Shown: positions 53,464 through 62,369, counted from the first letter of the stretch. The stretch: 64,000 nt of DNA from Agrobacterium cavarae (GCF_004310285.1 NZ_SISF01000034.1:325890-389889); one strand, 5' to 3'. Notes: generated by a model from the sequence alone, not told the origin. A program made the numbers and translations.

Positions 53464-54258
53464 ATGTGGCGCCAAACGGCATCGCGCAAAGGCCAAACAG
53501 ACGTGCAGCAGCTCTTCACAATTCATCGCGCTTCAAAACCAAGAGGCGCTGGCTTGCCGCTTCATGCGCATGACGAAGCGCAACTGATCTTTGCTGCTTC
53601 CGGCATGGTGCAGGTGCATACGGAACGGGGTGTTTGGTTGGTGCCGCCGCAGCTTGTCGGGTGGATCCCTGGAGGCGTCTCTCATCGGCTCGACATCCTC
53701 AGCGATGCAGAGCTTTGGTTGGTGCTATTGCATAAGCAGGCATTGCAAGATTGGGCGCCCTCGTCTTTCCCCGATCGCGCCTTCGTGTCGCGGATCGCAC
53801 CTTTGCTTCGCGCCTTGCTTGATGAGGCCGTCGCTATCGACCCGGCGTCGGACAAGGCTGAGCTCGTCGTCAGGCTGATATTGTATGAACTGACCGCGAC
53901 GCAGGATGCCCCAACCTTCTTGCCTCTTCCACAAAGTGCTTTGGGCCGGCGACTCGCTGAGATTGCGATTGCGGATCATCGAAACGCTCTTGATCTGAGC
54001 GACCTGGCATCGCGCGCTGCGACGTCTGTGCGCTCCGCCAGCAGGCTATTTCCTACGGAAACGGGGATGACGCTCAAGGCGTGGCGACAGAGGGTGCGGA
54101 TCGTCTGGGCGATGGAGCAGCTTTCTCGTGGTGAGTCGATTGCGCGCGTGGCAACACAGGCCGGCTTTGCCAGCACTGCAGCATTTTCGGCCGCCTTCCG
54201 GCAGGTCACATCGATGACGCCGACGGCCTTTATCGGAGATCCGACGTCCGCCGCGTGA
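53464..54258 (+). CDS. AraC family transcriptional regulator with cupin domain
   Basis: Regulator of about 264 aa. The N-terminal cupin-like sensor has HAHDEAQLIFAASGMVQV and WIPGGVSHRLDI. The C-terminal AraC DNA-binding domain has LDLSDLASRAATSVRSASRLF and IARVATQAGFASTAAFSAAFRQ. Divergent from the quinone oxidoreductase gene. The ligand is unknown. The exact start is uncertain (ATG 53464 or a GTG at 53503). Confidence 0.87.
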   Translation: MWRQTASRKGQTDVQQLFTIHRASKPRGAGLPLHAHDEAQLIFAASGMVQVHTERGVWLVPPQLVGWIPGGVSHRLDILSDAELWLVLLHKQALQDWAPSSFPDRAFVSRIAPLLRALLDEAVAIDPASDKAELVVRLILYELTATQDAPTFLPLPQSALGRRLAEIAIADHRNALDLSDLASRAATSVRSASRLFPTETGMTLKAWRQRVRIVWAMEQLSRGESIARVATQAGFASTAAFSAAFRQVTSMTPTAFIGDPTSAA

Positions 54259-54416
54259 CGGGCCCTTGCCAAACCTAGCCACAGGTCAAAAGCGGCCGTT
54301 GTTGCTTCTACCGTCGCTTATGTCCGCCGAACAATTCTCCGGGATAGTGGCGTTGCTCCACTGGCCAAGCACGCTATGGTGGCCTCCCATTCTTTTATAG
54401 AACGCCACTTGATCCG

Positions 54417-55622
54417 ATGACATTCCGCAGCCGCCTGATTCTCTACGCCTTGCTGACCTCCCTCACCTCGCTCAGCATTGATGCTTTGCTGCCGGGGCTG
54501 AGGCAGATCGGACTGGAGCTGGGCGTAGCGCCGCCACTCTCCACGCATCACGTGATCTCGCTGTTCATCTTCGGCATGGCCTTTGGCGAACTTGTCATCG
54601 GTCCTCTCTCGGATGCCTTCGGGCGCAAACAAGCACTCCTCGGCGGACTTTGCGTCTATCTCCTCGGAACAGTCGTCGCGCTTTTTGCCCAGTCTCTGGA
54701 AATGGTGCTCATTGGCCGGTTCCTGCAAGGTGTGGGCGTCTCCGGTCCGAAGATTGCGACCCGCGCCATGATCCGTGACCAGTTCGAGGGCGATGCCATG
54801 GCGCGTGTCATGTCCTTCATGTTCACGCTGTTTATCCTGGTCCCAATGCTGGCTCCCGCTCTGGCGCAGGCGCTTATCGCCTTAGCCGGCTGGCGCAGTG
54901 TGTTTGTTGCCTATTTCGTCATCGCCGTGCTGCTCGGCGCGTGGGTTGCTGCTCGTCATCCCGAAACGCTGCCAGTGGCACGGCGTATTCCATTTCGGCC
55001 ACGCCTGCTGTTCCTGAACGCGCGGCGCATTCTCTCCAGCCCTCGCGTGACGCTGCTGATCATCGCCACCGGACTGGTTTTCGGGGCGCAGCTCCTCTAT
55101 CTCAGCACGGCTGCGGATCTCTTCTTTGAAGCTTACGGCGTGACTGAGAGCTTCCCGCTGTACTTCGCAGCGCTCGCTCTGGCGATGGGCCTTGCCTCCT
55201 TCATCAATGCGAGGCTGGTCCAGCGCCTTGGCGTGGTCACGATGGCGCGTGCCGGGTTTATTGGTCTAACGGCGGTGTCTCTGTTGATGGTGGTTGCGAC
55301 TTTCTGCGCAGAGTTTGTGTTGCCCTTCGCGGTATTCTTGACGCTGCTGTCCCTCGCCTTCTTTGCGATCGGCATCCTTTTCGGCAATCTCAACGCCCTC
55401 GCCATGCAGACGCTAGGAAACGTGGCGGGGTTTGGGGCATCCTTGATCGCGTCGGGGTCAAGCCTCGTTGCCACACTGTTTGCAGTTGGCTTCGGCGGCT
55501 TTTACAGCGGCGACACCACTTACCTCGCAGTCGGATTCTTTGCAGCGGGACTGTCTTCACTCGTCCTTGCCGAGATCGCCATCAGAAGACACGAGTTGCC
55601 GGTCGTCGGCGTCACCGTGTGA
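54417..55622 (+). CDS. MFS transporter, Bcr/CflA-type drug exporter
   Basis: Membrane protein of 401 aa with twelve predicted helices. DALLPGLRQIG in the first segment, GPLSDAFGRKQALLGG in the loop between segments 2 and 3, and the drug-resistance motif GRFLQGVGVSGPKIATRAMIRD mark the Bcr/CflA subfamily of proton-driven exporters. The substrate is unknown. It is convergent with the exported-protein gene at 55640. Confidence 0.88.
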   Translation: MTFRSRLILYALLTSLTSLSIDALLPGLRQIGLELGVAPPLSTHHVISLFIFGMAFGELVIGPLSDAFGRKQALLGGLCVYLLGTVVALFAQSLEMVLIGRFLQGVGVSGPKIATRAMIRDQFEGDAMARVMSFMFTLFILVPMLAPALAQALIALAGWRSVFVAYFVIAVLLGAWVAARHPETLPVARRIPFRPRLLFLNARRILSSPRVTLLIIATGLVFGAQLLYLSTAADLFFEAYGVTESFPLYFAALALAMGLASFINARLVQRLGVVTMARAGFIGLTAVSLLMVVATFCAEFVLPFAVFLTLLSLAFFAIGILFGNLNALAMQTLGNVAGFGASLIASGSSLVATLFAVGFGGFYSGDTTYLAVGFFAAGLSSLVLAEIAIRRHELPVVGVTV

Positions 55623-55639
55623 AGCGCGTTGCGGCAAGT

Positions 55640-56137
55640 TTACCGGCTCCCGGGAAATAAAGCGGTCGCGAGCGTCGATGGTGCGGTTCGGTTCAGCTTG
55701 AACTCGGATATTACCCTCTCCGCGACGCCGAAGGCCAGATCTCGCTCTATCGACGAGGCATCGATACCGATTGCCGTGACGGTGAATTTCGCCTCCGCGA
55801 TGACTTCGCCCGTCTGCACCGCCGCTGCGCGCACTACAGCCTTCACCGAGGCACGTTGGCCTAGAAGCAAGGAGCCTTTGGTATAGGATTCGAGCCGGAT
55901 GGTCAGCACGACGCGGGGTCGCGCACGCACCCTCACCGTGTCGTTGATGGCATTGGCGACCTGATAATGGATCGACTGCATAAGCTCCGGCGAGACATCC
56001 GGCCGGGCGGCAACGAAAGCGCCCCGCACGTCATAGATCAGCCGGTCTCGCTCGCCCGTTTCAGGTCCAAGCCTGAAAGACATGAGTGCGAGCGACGCCA
56101 GCAAAACCATGCCGAAACGCTTCAGTTGCCGATACAA
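55640..56137 (-). CDS. exported hypothetical protein, 165 aa
   Basis: Protein with an N-terminal hydrophobic stretch (FGMVLLASLALMSF), probably a signal peptide or anchor, and an alpha/beta mature domain rich in Arg, Val and Ala (VRVRARPRVVLTIRLESYTKGSLLLG...). No known family is recognised. It lies directly downstream of atp12 on the same strand and may be expressed with it. Confidence 0.6.
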   Translation of the reverse strand: MYRQLKRFGMVLLASLALMSFRLGPETGERDRLIYDVRGAFVAARPDVSPELMQSIHYQVANAINDTVRVRARPRVVLTIRLESYTKGSLLLGQRASVKAVVRAAAVQTGEVIAEAKFTVTAIGIDASSIERDLAFGVAERVISEFKLNRTAPSTLATALFPGSR

Positions 56138-56220
56138 GAAAGACGCCTCCCCTAAGGTAACCCTCAGGGTGCATCTTCATCCATCGTGGTTAAAAATGCT
56201 CTAAGTCGTGACGACGACCT

Positions 56221-57006
56221 TTACCGCGCTGCAGCAAGAACACGGGCCGCTGCGCGCATGTCGGTGAAGCGCACGGCGCGGCGCTGCTGTGCCTCTTCGT
56301 CCTCGCCCCACTGTTCGGCAGTCCAGTCTTCGTCGAGATGAGCGAGTGCCCAGACCTCTTCGAGGGATTTCTCCCCTTCGGCCAAGGCGAGCGCAAGAAG
56401 CGCCGATCCGGTGAGCGTGGTCATGGTGTGGAGAGCCGCAAGCTCGATCGGCGTATCGTATTTGCGCAGAGTGACGGCAAAGGCCGCCACGGCCTCACGC
56501 GGTTGCTCCTGGTGCATTACGCCTTCGATCAGGATGAAGCGTGCTCCGAGCGTGTTCGCAGCCCAGTCGATGACTTGGTCCCACTGCTCGCTCTGTCGTT
56601 CGACAAGGGCTTCCGGCTCGCCCGCGCGGTAGCACAGGAGGTCGGTTGAAGAGAAGCGAAGAATATCTTCGAAGACTGCCTGCGGATCATTGGCAATGCC
56701 ATCAATCGCCGTATGGATGTGACGGGAGACCGGCATGGTCGCCGGGTCTATGACCTCCGCCTGCAAATCCCACTCGTCACGCATCAAGACGGCAAGCGCT
56801 TTCGTCGGTACGGAAAGTGCATGTTTTGCTGGTGTGCGCAACGTCTTGCCGTCGAGACGGATTGTAAACGCTCCGTCGTCCAGCTCCTCAACGGTGACGT
56901 CCTTGTAAAAACGCTTGGGCAGTGGCTTCTGCATCTGAATTTGCGCCCGGCGGATCGGGTCTGGATGGCTCAAGCCCTCCGAAAGATCGTTCAGCAAATC
57001 ACGCAT
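56221..57006 (-). CDS. ATP12 family F1-ATPase assembly chaperone
   Basis: Protein of 261 aa. MQKPLPKRFYKDVTVEELDDGAFTIRLDGKTLRTPAK is the ATP12 N-terminal signature, and DEWDLQAEVIDPATMPVSR, DLLCYRA and TMTTLTGSALLALAL follow. In mitochondria Atp12 assists assembly of the F1 alpha subunit; the alphaproteobacterial homologue is presumed to do the same. It is part of a leftward run with HAD phosphatase, rluC and crcB. Confidence 0.92.
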   Translation of the reverse strand: MRDLLNDLSEGLSHPDPIRRAQIQMQKPLPKRFYKDVTVEELDDGAFTIRLDGKTLRTPAKHALSVPTKALAVLMRDEWDLQAEVIDPATMPVSRHIHTAIDGIANDPQAVFEDILRFSSTDLLCYRAGEPEALVERQSEQWDQVIDWAANTLGARFILIEGVMHQEQPREAVAAFAVTLRKYDTPIELAALHTMTTLTGSALLALALAEGEKSLEEVWALAHLDEDWTAEQWGEDEEAQQRRAVRFTDMRAAARVLAAAR

Positions 57007-57018
57007 CTTCTGTCCTTA

Positions 57019-57675
57019 TCAGCCCGGTATGTGGCCGGGAATTTCGCTTGGATGGTTGACGATCGCATCTGCACCTGCAGCCCAGAGCGCGTCAACGGAG
57101 GCATAGCCCCAGGCAACGCCGATTGCCTTGGCACCGGCGGCTTTTGCCATCTGCATATCGTAGATCGCATCGCCGATGACGATCGTATCGGCCGGAACCA
57201 TCCCGGTCTCGTTGCAGCATTCGCTGACCATGGCCGGATGGGGCTTCGAGGGGCAGTCATCGGCCGTGCGCGACACGATGAAATGGTTGCGAAAGCCGTG
57301 CGTGTCCATGATGAGGTTGAGGCCGCGCCGGGATTTGCCGGTCACAGCACCCATCAAGAGTTCTTCCCGCTCGGAGAGCTTCGCAATCATCGCCATGATA
57401 CCGTCGAAGACCGGTTCCTGAAAGCCAGCTTCAGCGCGCGTCTCCGCAAAGATCGCCTTATAATGCGCCGTCATGGCCGTCGCCTCGTCATCCACATGCG
57501 TCTTGCCCTGCATGCGGGCAATAGCGATGTCGAGCGTCAGTCCAATGATGGACTTCGTCAGCGACACCTCAGGCCGTGGATATCCAAAATGCACAAAGGT
57601 GCGCGCCATGACTTCATGGATGTGACCAACGCTATCGACCAGCGTGCCATCGCAATCAAAGAGAACAAGCTTCAT
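57019..57675 (-). CDS. HAD-IA family hydrolase
   Basis: Phosphatase-like protein of 218 aa with the HAD motifs LFDCDGTLVDS (nucleophile Asp), GAVTGKS, a Lys in CPSKPHP and IVIGDAIYDMQMA. It resembles phosphoglycolate phosphatases; the substrate is not proven. It overlaps the rluC stop by 4 bp and ends 12 bp before atp12, so it is part of an operon. Confidence 0.88.
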   Translation of the reverse strand: MKLVLFDCDGTLVDSVGHIHEVMARTFVHFGYPRPEVSLTKSIIGLTLDIAIARMQGKTHVDDEATAMTAHYKAIFAETRAEAGFQEPVFDGIMAMIAKLSEREELLMGAVTGKSRRGLNLIMDTHGFRNHFIVSRTADDCPSKPHPAMVSECCNETGMVPADTIVIGDAIYDMQMAKAAGAKAIGVAWGYASVDALWAAGADAIVNHPSEIPGHIPG

Positions 57676-58664
57676 TGATCGTCCCTGTCACCATCGGCAA
57701 CGTCGAGGCCGAGAAGATTCCACGTCTGCACCATGTGCGGCGGCAAAGGCGCGCTGACGCGGAGGCGGCCGCCCGACGGATGGGGAATGTCGATGTGGCG
57801 CGCGTGCAGATGCAGGCGCTTCTGGATGCCGCCGGGGAAATCCCAGTTCGGGTCTTCGATGTAGTATTTGGGATCGCCGATAATCGGATGGCCCATATGC
57901 AGCGCATGGACGCGCAGCTGGTGGGTACGGCCGGTATAGGGCTCCATCTCCAGCCAGGCGAGGTTCTGTGCTGCGGTGTCGATTACCCGGTAATAGGATA
58001 TGGCGTGGTCGGCGCCCTCCTCGCCGTGTTTGGCGATGCGCATACGGTCGCCATCCGGCGTTTGCTCTTTCACCAGCCAGCTTGAGATCTTGTCCTGATG
58101 TTTGCGTGGCACGCCCTTCACCAAAGACCAATAGGTCTTCTTGGTATCGCGCTCACGAAAGGCCGCAGTCAGTTTCTGTGCTGCGCCGCGTGTGCGAGCG
58201 ACGACGAGAACGCCCGACGTATCGCGGTCGAGGCGATGCACGAGACGGGGTTTTTCGCCCTTCTGGCTCGTCCAGGCTTCCAGAAGACCGTCGATGTGGC
58301 GGTTTACGCCCGAGCCGCCCTGCACTGCGATGCCGGCTGGCTTGTTGAAGACGAAAACCTTGTCGTCTTCATGCAGCAACATGCGCTTGAGAAGATCGCC
58401 GTCTTCCGAATGCTTCAAATCCTTGGAGCCGATGGGACCGCTCTTGACCTTGGCATCGACATCGAGCGGCGGCACGCGGACCATCTGCCCCGGTTGAACC
58501 CGAGCATCGGTCTTGACCCGTCCACCATCCACACGAACCTGGCCGGATCGCATCAGCTTCTGCAGCTGGCCAAACCCCAGTCCCGGATAGTGGATCTTAA
58601 ACCAGCGGTCGAGACGCATTCCGGCCTCGTCGGCCTCTACCTTGATGTGCTCGATACCTGCCAT
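57672..58664 (-). CDS. rluC: 23S rRNA pseudouridine synthase, RluC/RluD type
   Basis: Protein of 330 aa with an N-terminal S4 RNA-binding domain (about 15-75) and the catalytic RluA-family motif RLVHRLDRDTSGVLVVA with its Asp, plus GRTHQLRVHALHMGHPIIGD. Members modify 23S rRNA uridines. The precise target (RluC or RluD sites) cannot be settled from sequence alone. The start lies about 60 bp after crcB. Confidence 0.88.
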   Translation of the reverse strand: MAGIEHIKVEADEAGMRLDRWFKIHYPGLGFGQLQKLMRSGQVRVDGGRVKTDARVQPGQMVRVPPLDVDAKVKSGPIGSKDLKHSEDGDLLKRMLLHEDDKVFVFNKPAGIAVQGGSGVNRHIDGLLEAWTSQKGEKPRLVHRLDRDTSGVLVVARTRGAAQKLTAAFRERDTKKTYWSLVKGVPRKHQDKISSWLVKEQTPDGDRMRIAKHGEEGADHAISYYRVIDTAAQNLAWLEMEPYTGRTHQLRVHALHMGHPIIGDPKYYIEDPNWDFPGGIQKRLHLHARHIDIPHPSGGRLRVSAPLPPHMVQTWNLLGLDVADGDRDDQ

Positions 58665-58726
58665 GGCAATTCCAGTCTTTCTTTTCTGATCTGCCGCCTC
58701 GTTCCTGTGCGGCCTTTGCCTTGCCT

Positions 58727-59104
58727 TTAAAACAAAGCGCGGCCCAAGGCCAGCCCGGCGAAGATCGCAGCAAAAGAAACCAGCAGGCTGGCCAGCAGAT
58801 AGAGCGCTGACAGCCCGACTTCACCACGCTCGAACAGCACCATCGTGTCCAGCGTGAAGGACGACCATGTGGTGAAGCCTCCGAGAATACCGGTAACGAT
58901 GAAGGCTCGCATCTCGTTGGAGGCGTCGAAACGTCGCGCGACCATTTCGACGAGAAGGCCGATCGCAAATGCGCCAACGACGTTCACAGTCAGCGTGCCC
59001 CAGGGAAAATTCGGCCCAGCAAGACGCGTAGCCCAAAGCCCGACGAGATAGCGGCCGACTGAACCGATGGCGCCGCCGATTGCGACGAGAAGAATGTTCG
59101 ACAT
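58727..59104 (-). CDS. crcB: fluoride channel FluC/CrcB
   Basis: Membrane protein of 125 aa with four helices. GGAIGSVGRYLVGL, GTLTVNVVGAFAIGLL and GFTTWSSFTLD contain the conserved Asn, the Phe pair and the Thr-Thr/Ser motifs of the Fluc double-barrelled fluoride channel. It exports fluoride. No fluoride riboswitch is obvious upstream. Confidence 0.93.
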   Translation of the reverse strand: MSNILLVAIGGAIGSVGRYLVGLWATRLAGPNFPWGTLTVNVVGAFAIGLLVEMVARRFDASNEMRAFIVTGILGGFTTWSSFTLDTMVLFERGEVGLSALYLLASLLVSFAAIFAGLALGRALF

Positions 59105-59304
59105 GCAAAGACGCTCCGGTCCTAATACTAAACGCTGATGACCCGTCTGCTTTAAGTCATGGCGATGGATTTAGAAATATGCTGGCGACAGTCGTCCGGC
59201 CTCGGTGATGATTAAAATGCGTATCAAATTCAACCTGAAGGTTTAGCCGAAGATAAATCTCGCCTTGTTACATTGCTGTCCATTATTACTATCGAGGTCT
59301 GGCA

Positions 59305-59577
59305 ATGTGGCAGGTTTGGTCGGTTTCCGCGAATATCGCGGCGTATGCGTCTGAGGGCGCAAAATCTCCGCAGCGCGCTTCGCGCAAAGCGGAGGTCGAA
59401 AAGGCTGCCAAGGAATTGAAGCAAATCACGCGCAACGATGGGTCGGAACATACATTGATGAATCTGACAGCCGCAGCGCCCTCGCTTTCCCTCTTCACAT
59501 CGGGGCGACAAAACCCTCAGGCAACATTGGAGCAGGCTCGCCACGCGTATGAGGAAGACTGGGACACGTCCGACTAA
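59305..59577 (+). CDS. hypothetical protein, 90 aa
   Basis: Charged helical protein (KAEVEKAAKELKQITRNDG) with an acidic C-terminus and no membrane segment. GAGG 7 nt before ATG 59305 gives some support. The opposite strand also has an open frame here, so coding status is not certain. No family recognised. Confidence 0.45.
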   Translation: MWQVWSVSANIAAYASEGAKSPQRASRKAEVEKAAKELKQITRNDGSEHTLMNLTAAAPSLSLFTSGRQNPQATLEQARHAYEEDWDTSD

Positions 59578-59713
59578 AGCCTGTCGCGATCTTTCAGATT
59601 CGGTCATACGCTTCAGGGCCATGCTTTAAGCTTCGGCCTTCGTAACGACGTTCAGATTCCTGTCAGGCAAATCACCCAACCTCTTTTCGTAATCACTGAA
59701 ACAGAGGTTGATC

Positions 59714-60142
59714 ATGAAGACCATAGCAAAATTGACGATGGCAGCGGTCGCTGCCTTTACTCTCGCAGCTCCAGCATTTGCCGCAACCGCCATCATGGTC
59801 CATGAAGGCGGCGAAGGCGGGCAGCCGATGACGCTGACACTCGATAAGCCCAGCGTCAAAGCTGGAGAAGCTGTCTTTATGGTTCACAACGACGCCGTCT
59901 CGGAAGATCACGAGATGGTTCTCGTCAAGCTGAAGTCGCCCGACGAGGCGATCCCGCTCGACACGGCAAAACATCGCATCGATGAAAAGAAGCTGAAGAG
60001 CCTTGGCGAAGTGGCTGATCTGAAACCCGGCAAGGACGGCCAGTTGAAAGCCAAGCTGACGCCCGGCACCTACCTGCTCTTTTGCAATATCAAGGGTCAC
60101 TACGAGGCCGGAATGCAGGCGAAGCTCACGGTTACGAAGTAA
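59714..60142 (+). CDS. cupredoxin-like exported protein
   Basis: Protein of 142 aa with a signal peptide (MKTIAKLTMAAVAAFTLAAPAFA). The mature part is a plastocyanin/azurin-type fold. MVHND supplies a possible His ligand and CNIKGHYEAGM the Cys-x4-His-x4-Met group of a type 1 copper site. It may carry electrons or bind copper in the periplasm. AGAGG precedes ATG 59714. It is convergent with the YcnI-PCuAC gene, consistent with copper handling. Confidence 0.8.
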   Translation: MKTIAKLTMAAVAAFTLAAPAFAATAIMVHEGGEGGQPMTLTLDKPSVKAGEAVFMVHNDAVSEDHEMVLVKLKSPDEAIPLDTAKHRIDEKKLKSLGEVADLKPGKDGQLKAKLTPGTYLLFCNIKGHYEAGMQAKLTVTK

Positions 60143-60158
60143 GAACGATTTGCGCGTC

Positions 60159-60200
60159 GATGGCCGTCGAGATGTCGATTCATCCCGGCGGCCATCTTTT
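60159..60200 (+). terminator. intrinsic terminator of the cupredoxin gene
   Basis: GATGGCCG (60159-60166) pairs with CGGCCATC (60189-60196), followed by TTTT. The loop is long (22 nt). Confidence 0.6.
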
Positions 60201-60208
60201 GAGAGCCG

Positions 60209-61210
60209 TCAATTGTGATTGTGCTTCGCCTCACCCGGATTGGCGGGACCGACGGGAAGCTCGATCGAGACCTTTCCGGCCTTCTCGAAAGTCAGGGTCA
60301 CGGGAACCTTATCGCCTTCGGCGAACGGCTTCTTGACGTTGAAGAACATGAAATGGAGACCGCCCGGCGAAAGCTCCACCGTCTGACCAGCCGGCACGAC
60401 GATACCGTCATTCAGCTTGCGCATCTTCATGACGTCGTTGGCCATGGCCATTTCGTGAATTTCGGCGCGACCTGCCAGGGGTGACGAGACCGAAACAAGC
60501 CGATCGTCAGAGGTGCCCGTGTTGCGGATGGTGACAAAGCCGCCGCCGACCGGCTGTCCGGGCAACATGGCTTTGGTGGATGCTTGAGACAGTTCCAGGT
60601 CCCCTGCTTTGACCACGCCGGCGGAAGCGGTCGTATCTGCCATGGCGCCGTGATCATGGTGCGCATGCCCCTCGCCTTCGCCATTCTGCTTGGCCGTGAT
60701 GCGGATGACCGGTGCGGGATTGTCCAGTGAATGAGGGTCCTGGCCCTCTGCGGCGATCTGATCCCAGCTTGCGGTGCCCTTGTCGCTGCAGAGCTGCTTT
60801 ACCTTGAAGGGAAGCGTCTTGCCTGCCGCAACACCTGCGACCTTCCCTTGGATGTTGAAGGTGTCATAATAATCATCCGGCAGGTTGCCGCCCTTCCAGC
60901 GAATTTCGACTGGCCCGCTCTTCACGTCTTTTCCGTGGTTCTTGTAGGTCTTCTGATAGTCGCCCTTGATGATCTCCAGCTCCCAGCCGGCTTTCGGCTG
61001 CGGTTTGGCGGAGATGAAGCCCTCGGGCAAAACGACCTGAACCTCTGTCGTCGCAAGACCGCCTTCGCAGCCATGCGGCACCTGAAGGGCCGCGACGATG
61101 GTGCTGTCTTCTTCCGCCGTGCCGTTGACGAAGCTTGTATGGGCGAAGGCGGAGGTGGTCGAGAGGGCGGCTGCAAAAGCTGCGAATGTGGCGTGCTTGA
61201 TGGTTGTCAT
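60209..61210 (-). CDS. YcnI (DUF1775)-PCu(A)C fusion protein
   Basis: Protein of 333 aa with a signal peptide ending SAFA-HTSF, so the mature protein starts with His, as in YcnI. The DUF1775 domain (about 24-165) has VPHGCEGGLATTEVQVVLPEGF. A His-rich linker (EGHAHHDHGAM) connects to a PCu(A)C copper chaperone domain (about 205-320) with the H(M)-x10-M pattern EIHEMAM...MKMRKL and LHFMFF. Both parts bind copper in other proteins, where PCu(A)C loads the CuA centre of cytochrome oxidase. The fusion makes a single periplasmic copper carrier. Confidence 0.9.
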   Translation of the reverse strand: MTTIKHATFAAFAAALSTTSAFAHTSFVNGTAEEDSTIVAALQVPHGCEGGLATTEVQVVLPEGFISAKPQPKAGWELEIIKGDYQKTYKNHGKDVKSGPVEIRWKGGNLPDDYYDTFNIQGKVAGVAAGKTLPFKVKQLCSDKGTASWDQIAAEGQDPHSLDNPAPVIRITAKQNGEGEGHAHHDHGAMADTTASAGVVKAGDLELSQASTKAMLPGQPVGGGFVTIRNTGTSDDRLVSVSSPLAGRAEIHEMAMANDVMKMRKLNDGIVVPAGQTVELSPGGLHFMFFNVKKPFAEGDKVPVTLTFEKAGKVSIELPVGPANPGEAKHNHN

Positions 61211-61286
61211 CTTTCGATCCTTGCGGCTGCTTATCTGGCAGTCCGTCTTTTTGAGGTGCCGCGCTGCGGCATTGTTTGCGAAGGGA

Positions 61287-61694
61287 TCAGAAAGCTGAGG
61301 ATGGCGGTCCGCGGGCACGGTTGGTGCGCAGCTCTGAAAGAGTGAGCGCTTCTTGCTGTTGCGGAAGCGTATTTTCGAGCGACGCCGGATTGGGATTGAG
61401 GCCATCATCTGCAAGTGGCGTTGGCAGAAGAATGGAGGATGCCAGCAGGCAAGCCTCGCAAAAGAGGATCGCACCGCCTTCGTGCTTGCCATGCTGCGAT
61501 TGATTTTGCGGCAGATGCTCGGAGCAGATCTCGGCAAAGGTGCCATCCGGCAACCGGTAGGCTTCATCAAGTGCGGCGACAGGCGCAGCCTGAACCGGCT
61601 TATGCGCAAAGCCGAGAGACAGCATCAGTACGGCGCAGACCATGCGCAGCACAGACTCGATTGTCTTTGCCCTGTTGCTTTCGAACACCCTCAT
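61287..61694 (-). CDS. DUF2946-like exported protein
   Basis: Protein of 135 aa with a signal-like N-terminus (VLRMVCAVLMLSLGF) and a later CEAC pair in ILFCEACLLA, the layout of DUF2946 proteins near copper genes. GGAG supports the ATG at 61694; the frame is open to 61730. It lies 76 bp upstream of the YcnI-PCuAC gene on the same strand, so a copper-linked operon is likely. The exact function is unknown. Confidence 0.6.
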   Translation of the reverse strand: MRVFESNRAKTIESVLRMVCAVLMLSLGFAHKPVQAAPVAALDEAYRLPDGTFAEICSEHLPQNQSQHGKHEGGAILFCEACLLASSILLPTPLADDGLNPNPASLENTLPQQQEALTLSELRTNRARGPPSSAF

Positions 61695-61750
61695 GATCAC
61701 TCCGATACCGCGCTTTGATCCAAAAATCAAAGAGCCACTCGGCGTGTCGC

Positions 61751-61775
61751 GGAACAGCTCCCCATGGCTGGCGTT
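61751..61775 (+). promoter_or_regulatory. EcfG/RpoE2-type promoter of the DUF3008 gene
   Basis: GGAAC (61751-61755), then N16 and CGTT (61772-61775), a perfect match to the GGAAC-N16-CGTT general stress promoter of alphaproteobacteria. The DUF3008 start codon is 39 bp downstream. Confidence 0.7.
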
Positions 61776-61813
61776 TGATCTGCAGGACGCAACGCATCAC
61801 CGAGGAGTTGAAC

Positions 61814-61999
61814 ATGCCAGCAAAATCCAAAGCCCAGCAGAAAGCCGCAGGCGCCGCTCTCGCCGCAAAGCGAGGTGACATGCCGAAATCCCGTTTACAA
61901 GGCGCTTCAAAAAGCATGGCTAAGTCCATGACAGAAAAAGAACTTGAAGATATGGCCTCCACGAAGCGGAAGAAGCTCCCGGAGAAAAAGGACGCTTAA
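61814..61999 (+). CDS. DUF3008 family protein
   Basis: Very basic, Lys/Ala-rich protein of 61 aa, MPAKSKAQQKAAGAALAAKR..., the DUF3008 signature, ending TKRKKLPEKKDA. Function unknown. GAGGAG precedes ATG 61814. The strong EcfG-type promoter upstream puts it in the general stress regulon. Confidence 0.8.
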   Translation: MPAKSKAQQKAAGAALAAKRGDMPKSRLQGASKSMAKSMTEKELEDMASTKRKKLPEKKDA

Positions 62000-62129
62000 G
62001 TTTCGGCCCGCTTTGAGAAACGGCGTGGTCGACCGGATGACAAGCAAATGACGCAGGTTGAACAAAAAACTGTTTACCTGCGTCATTTGGTCCTTGCCAA
62101 TCTGAGAGCTTCACAGATAATGAGCTTAC

Positions 62130-62297
62130 ATACCGTTGGGAGAAACCGCTTCGATGCGGTGCCGAAGGAGCAACCGCCCCGGAAACTCTCAGGCAAAAGG
62201 ACCAACGGTCGAACGGAACTCTGGAGAGAAGCCTCCTTGCACTTATAAGGGCAGGCTCGCCGAAGGGATAACAATCTCAGGCGACAAGGACAGAGGG
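62130..62297 (+). promoter_or_regulatory. tandem glycine riboswitch
   Basis: Two consecutive gcvT-type aptamers. The first is closed by ACCGTTGG (62132-62139) and CCAACGGT (62202-62209) and contains GGGAGA, GCCGAAGGAGCAA and CTCAGGCAAAAGGACC. The second starts at about 62211, with TGGAGAGA, CGCCGAAGGGATAAC and CTCAGGCGACAAGGACAGAG. Such pairs sense glycine and turn on cleavage-system genes. It lies directly upstream of gcvT. Confidence 0.93.
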
Positions 62298-62369
62298 GGC
62301 TCTTGAACCCGACGCTCGCAGAGTGTCACGAACATGAGCCCGCGCGAACGCGCTACCCCGGAGGCATCC

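Noticed and set aside
61211..61609. N-terminal extension of the YcnI-PCuAC protein
   Set aside because: The extension is antisense-like sequence over the DUF2946-type gene. The true start is the signal peptide at 61210.
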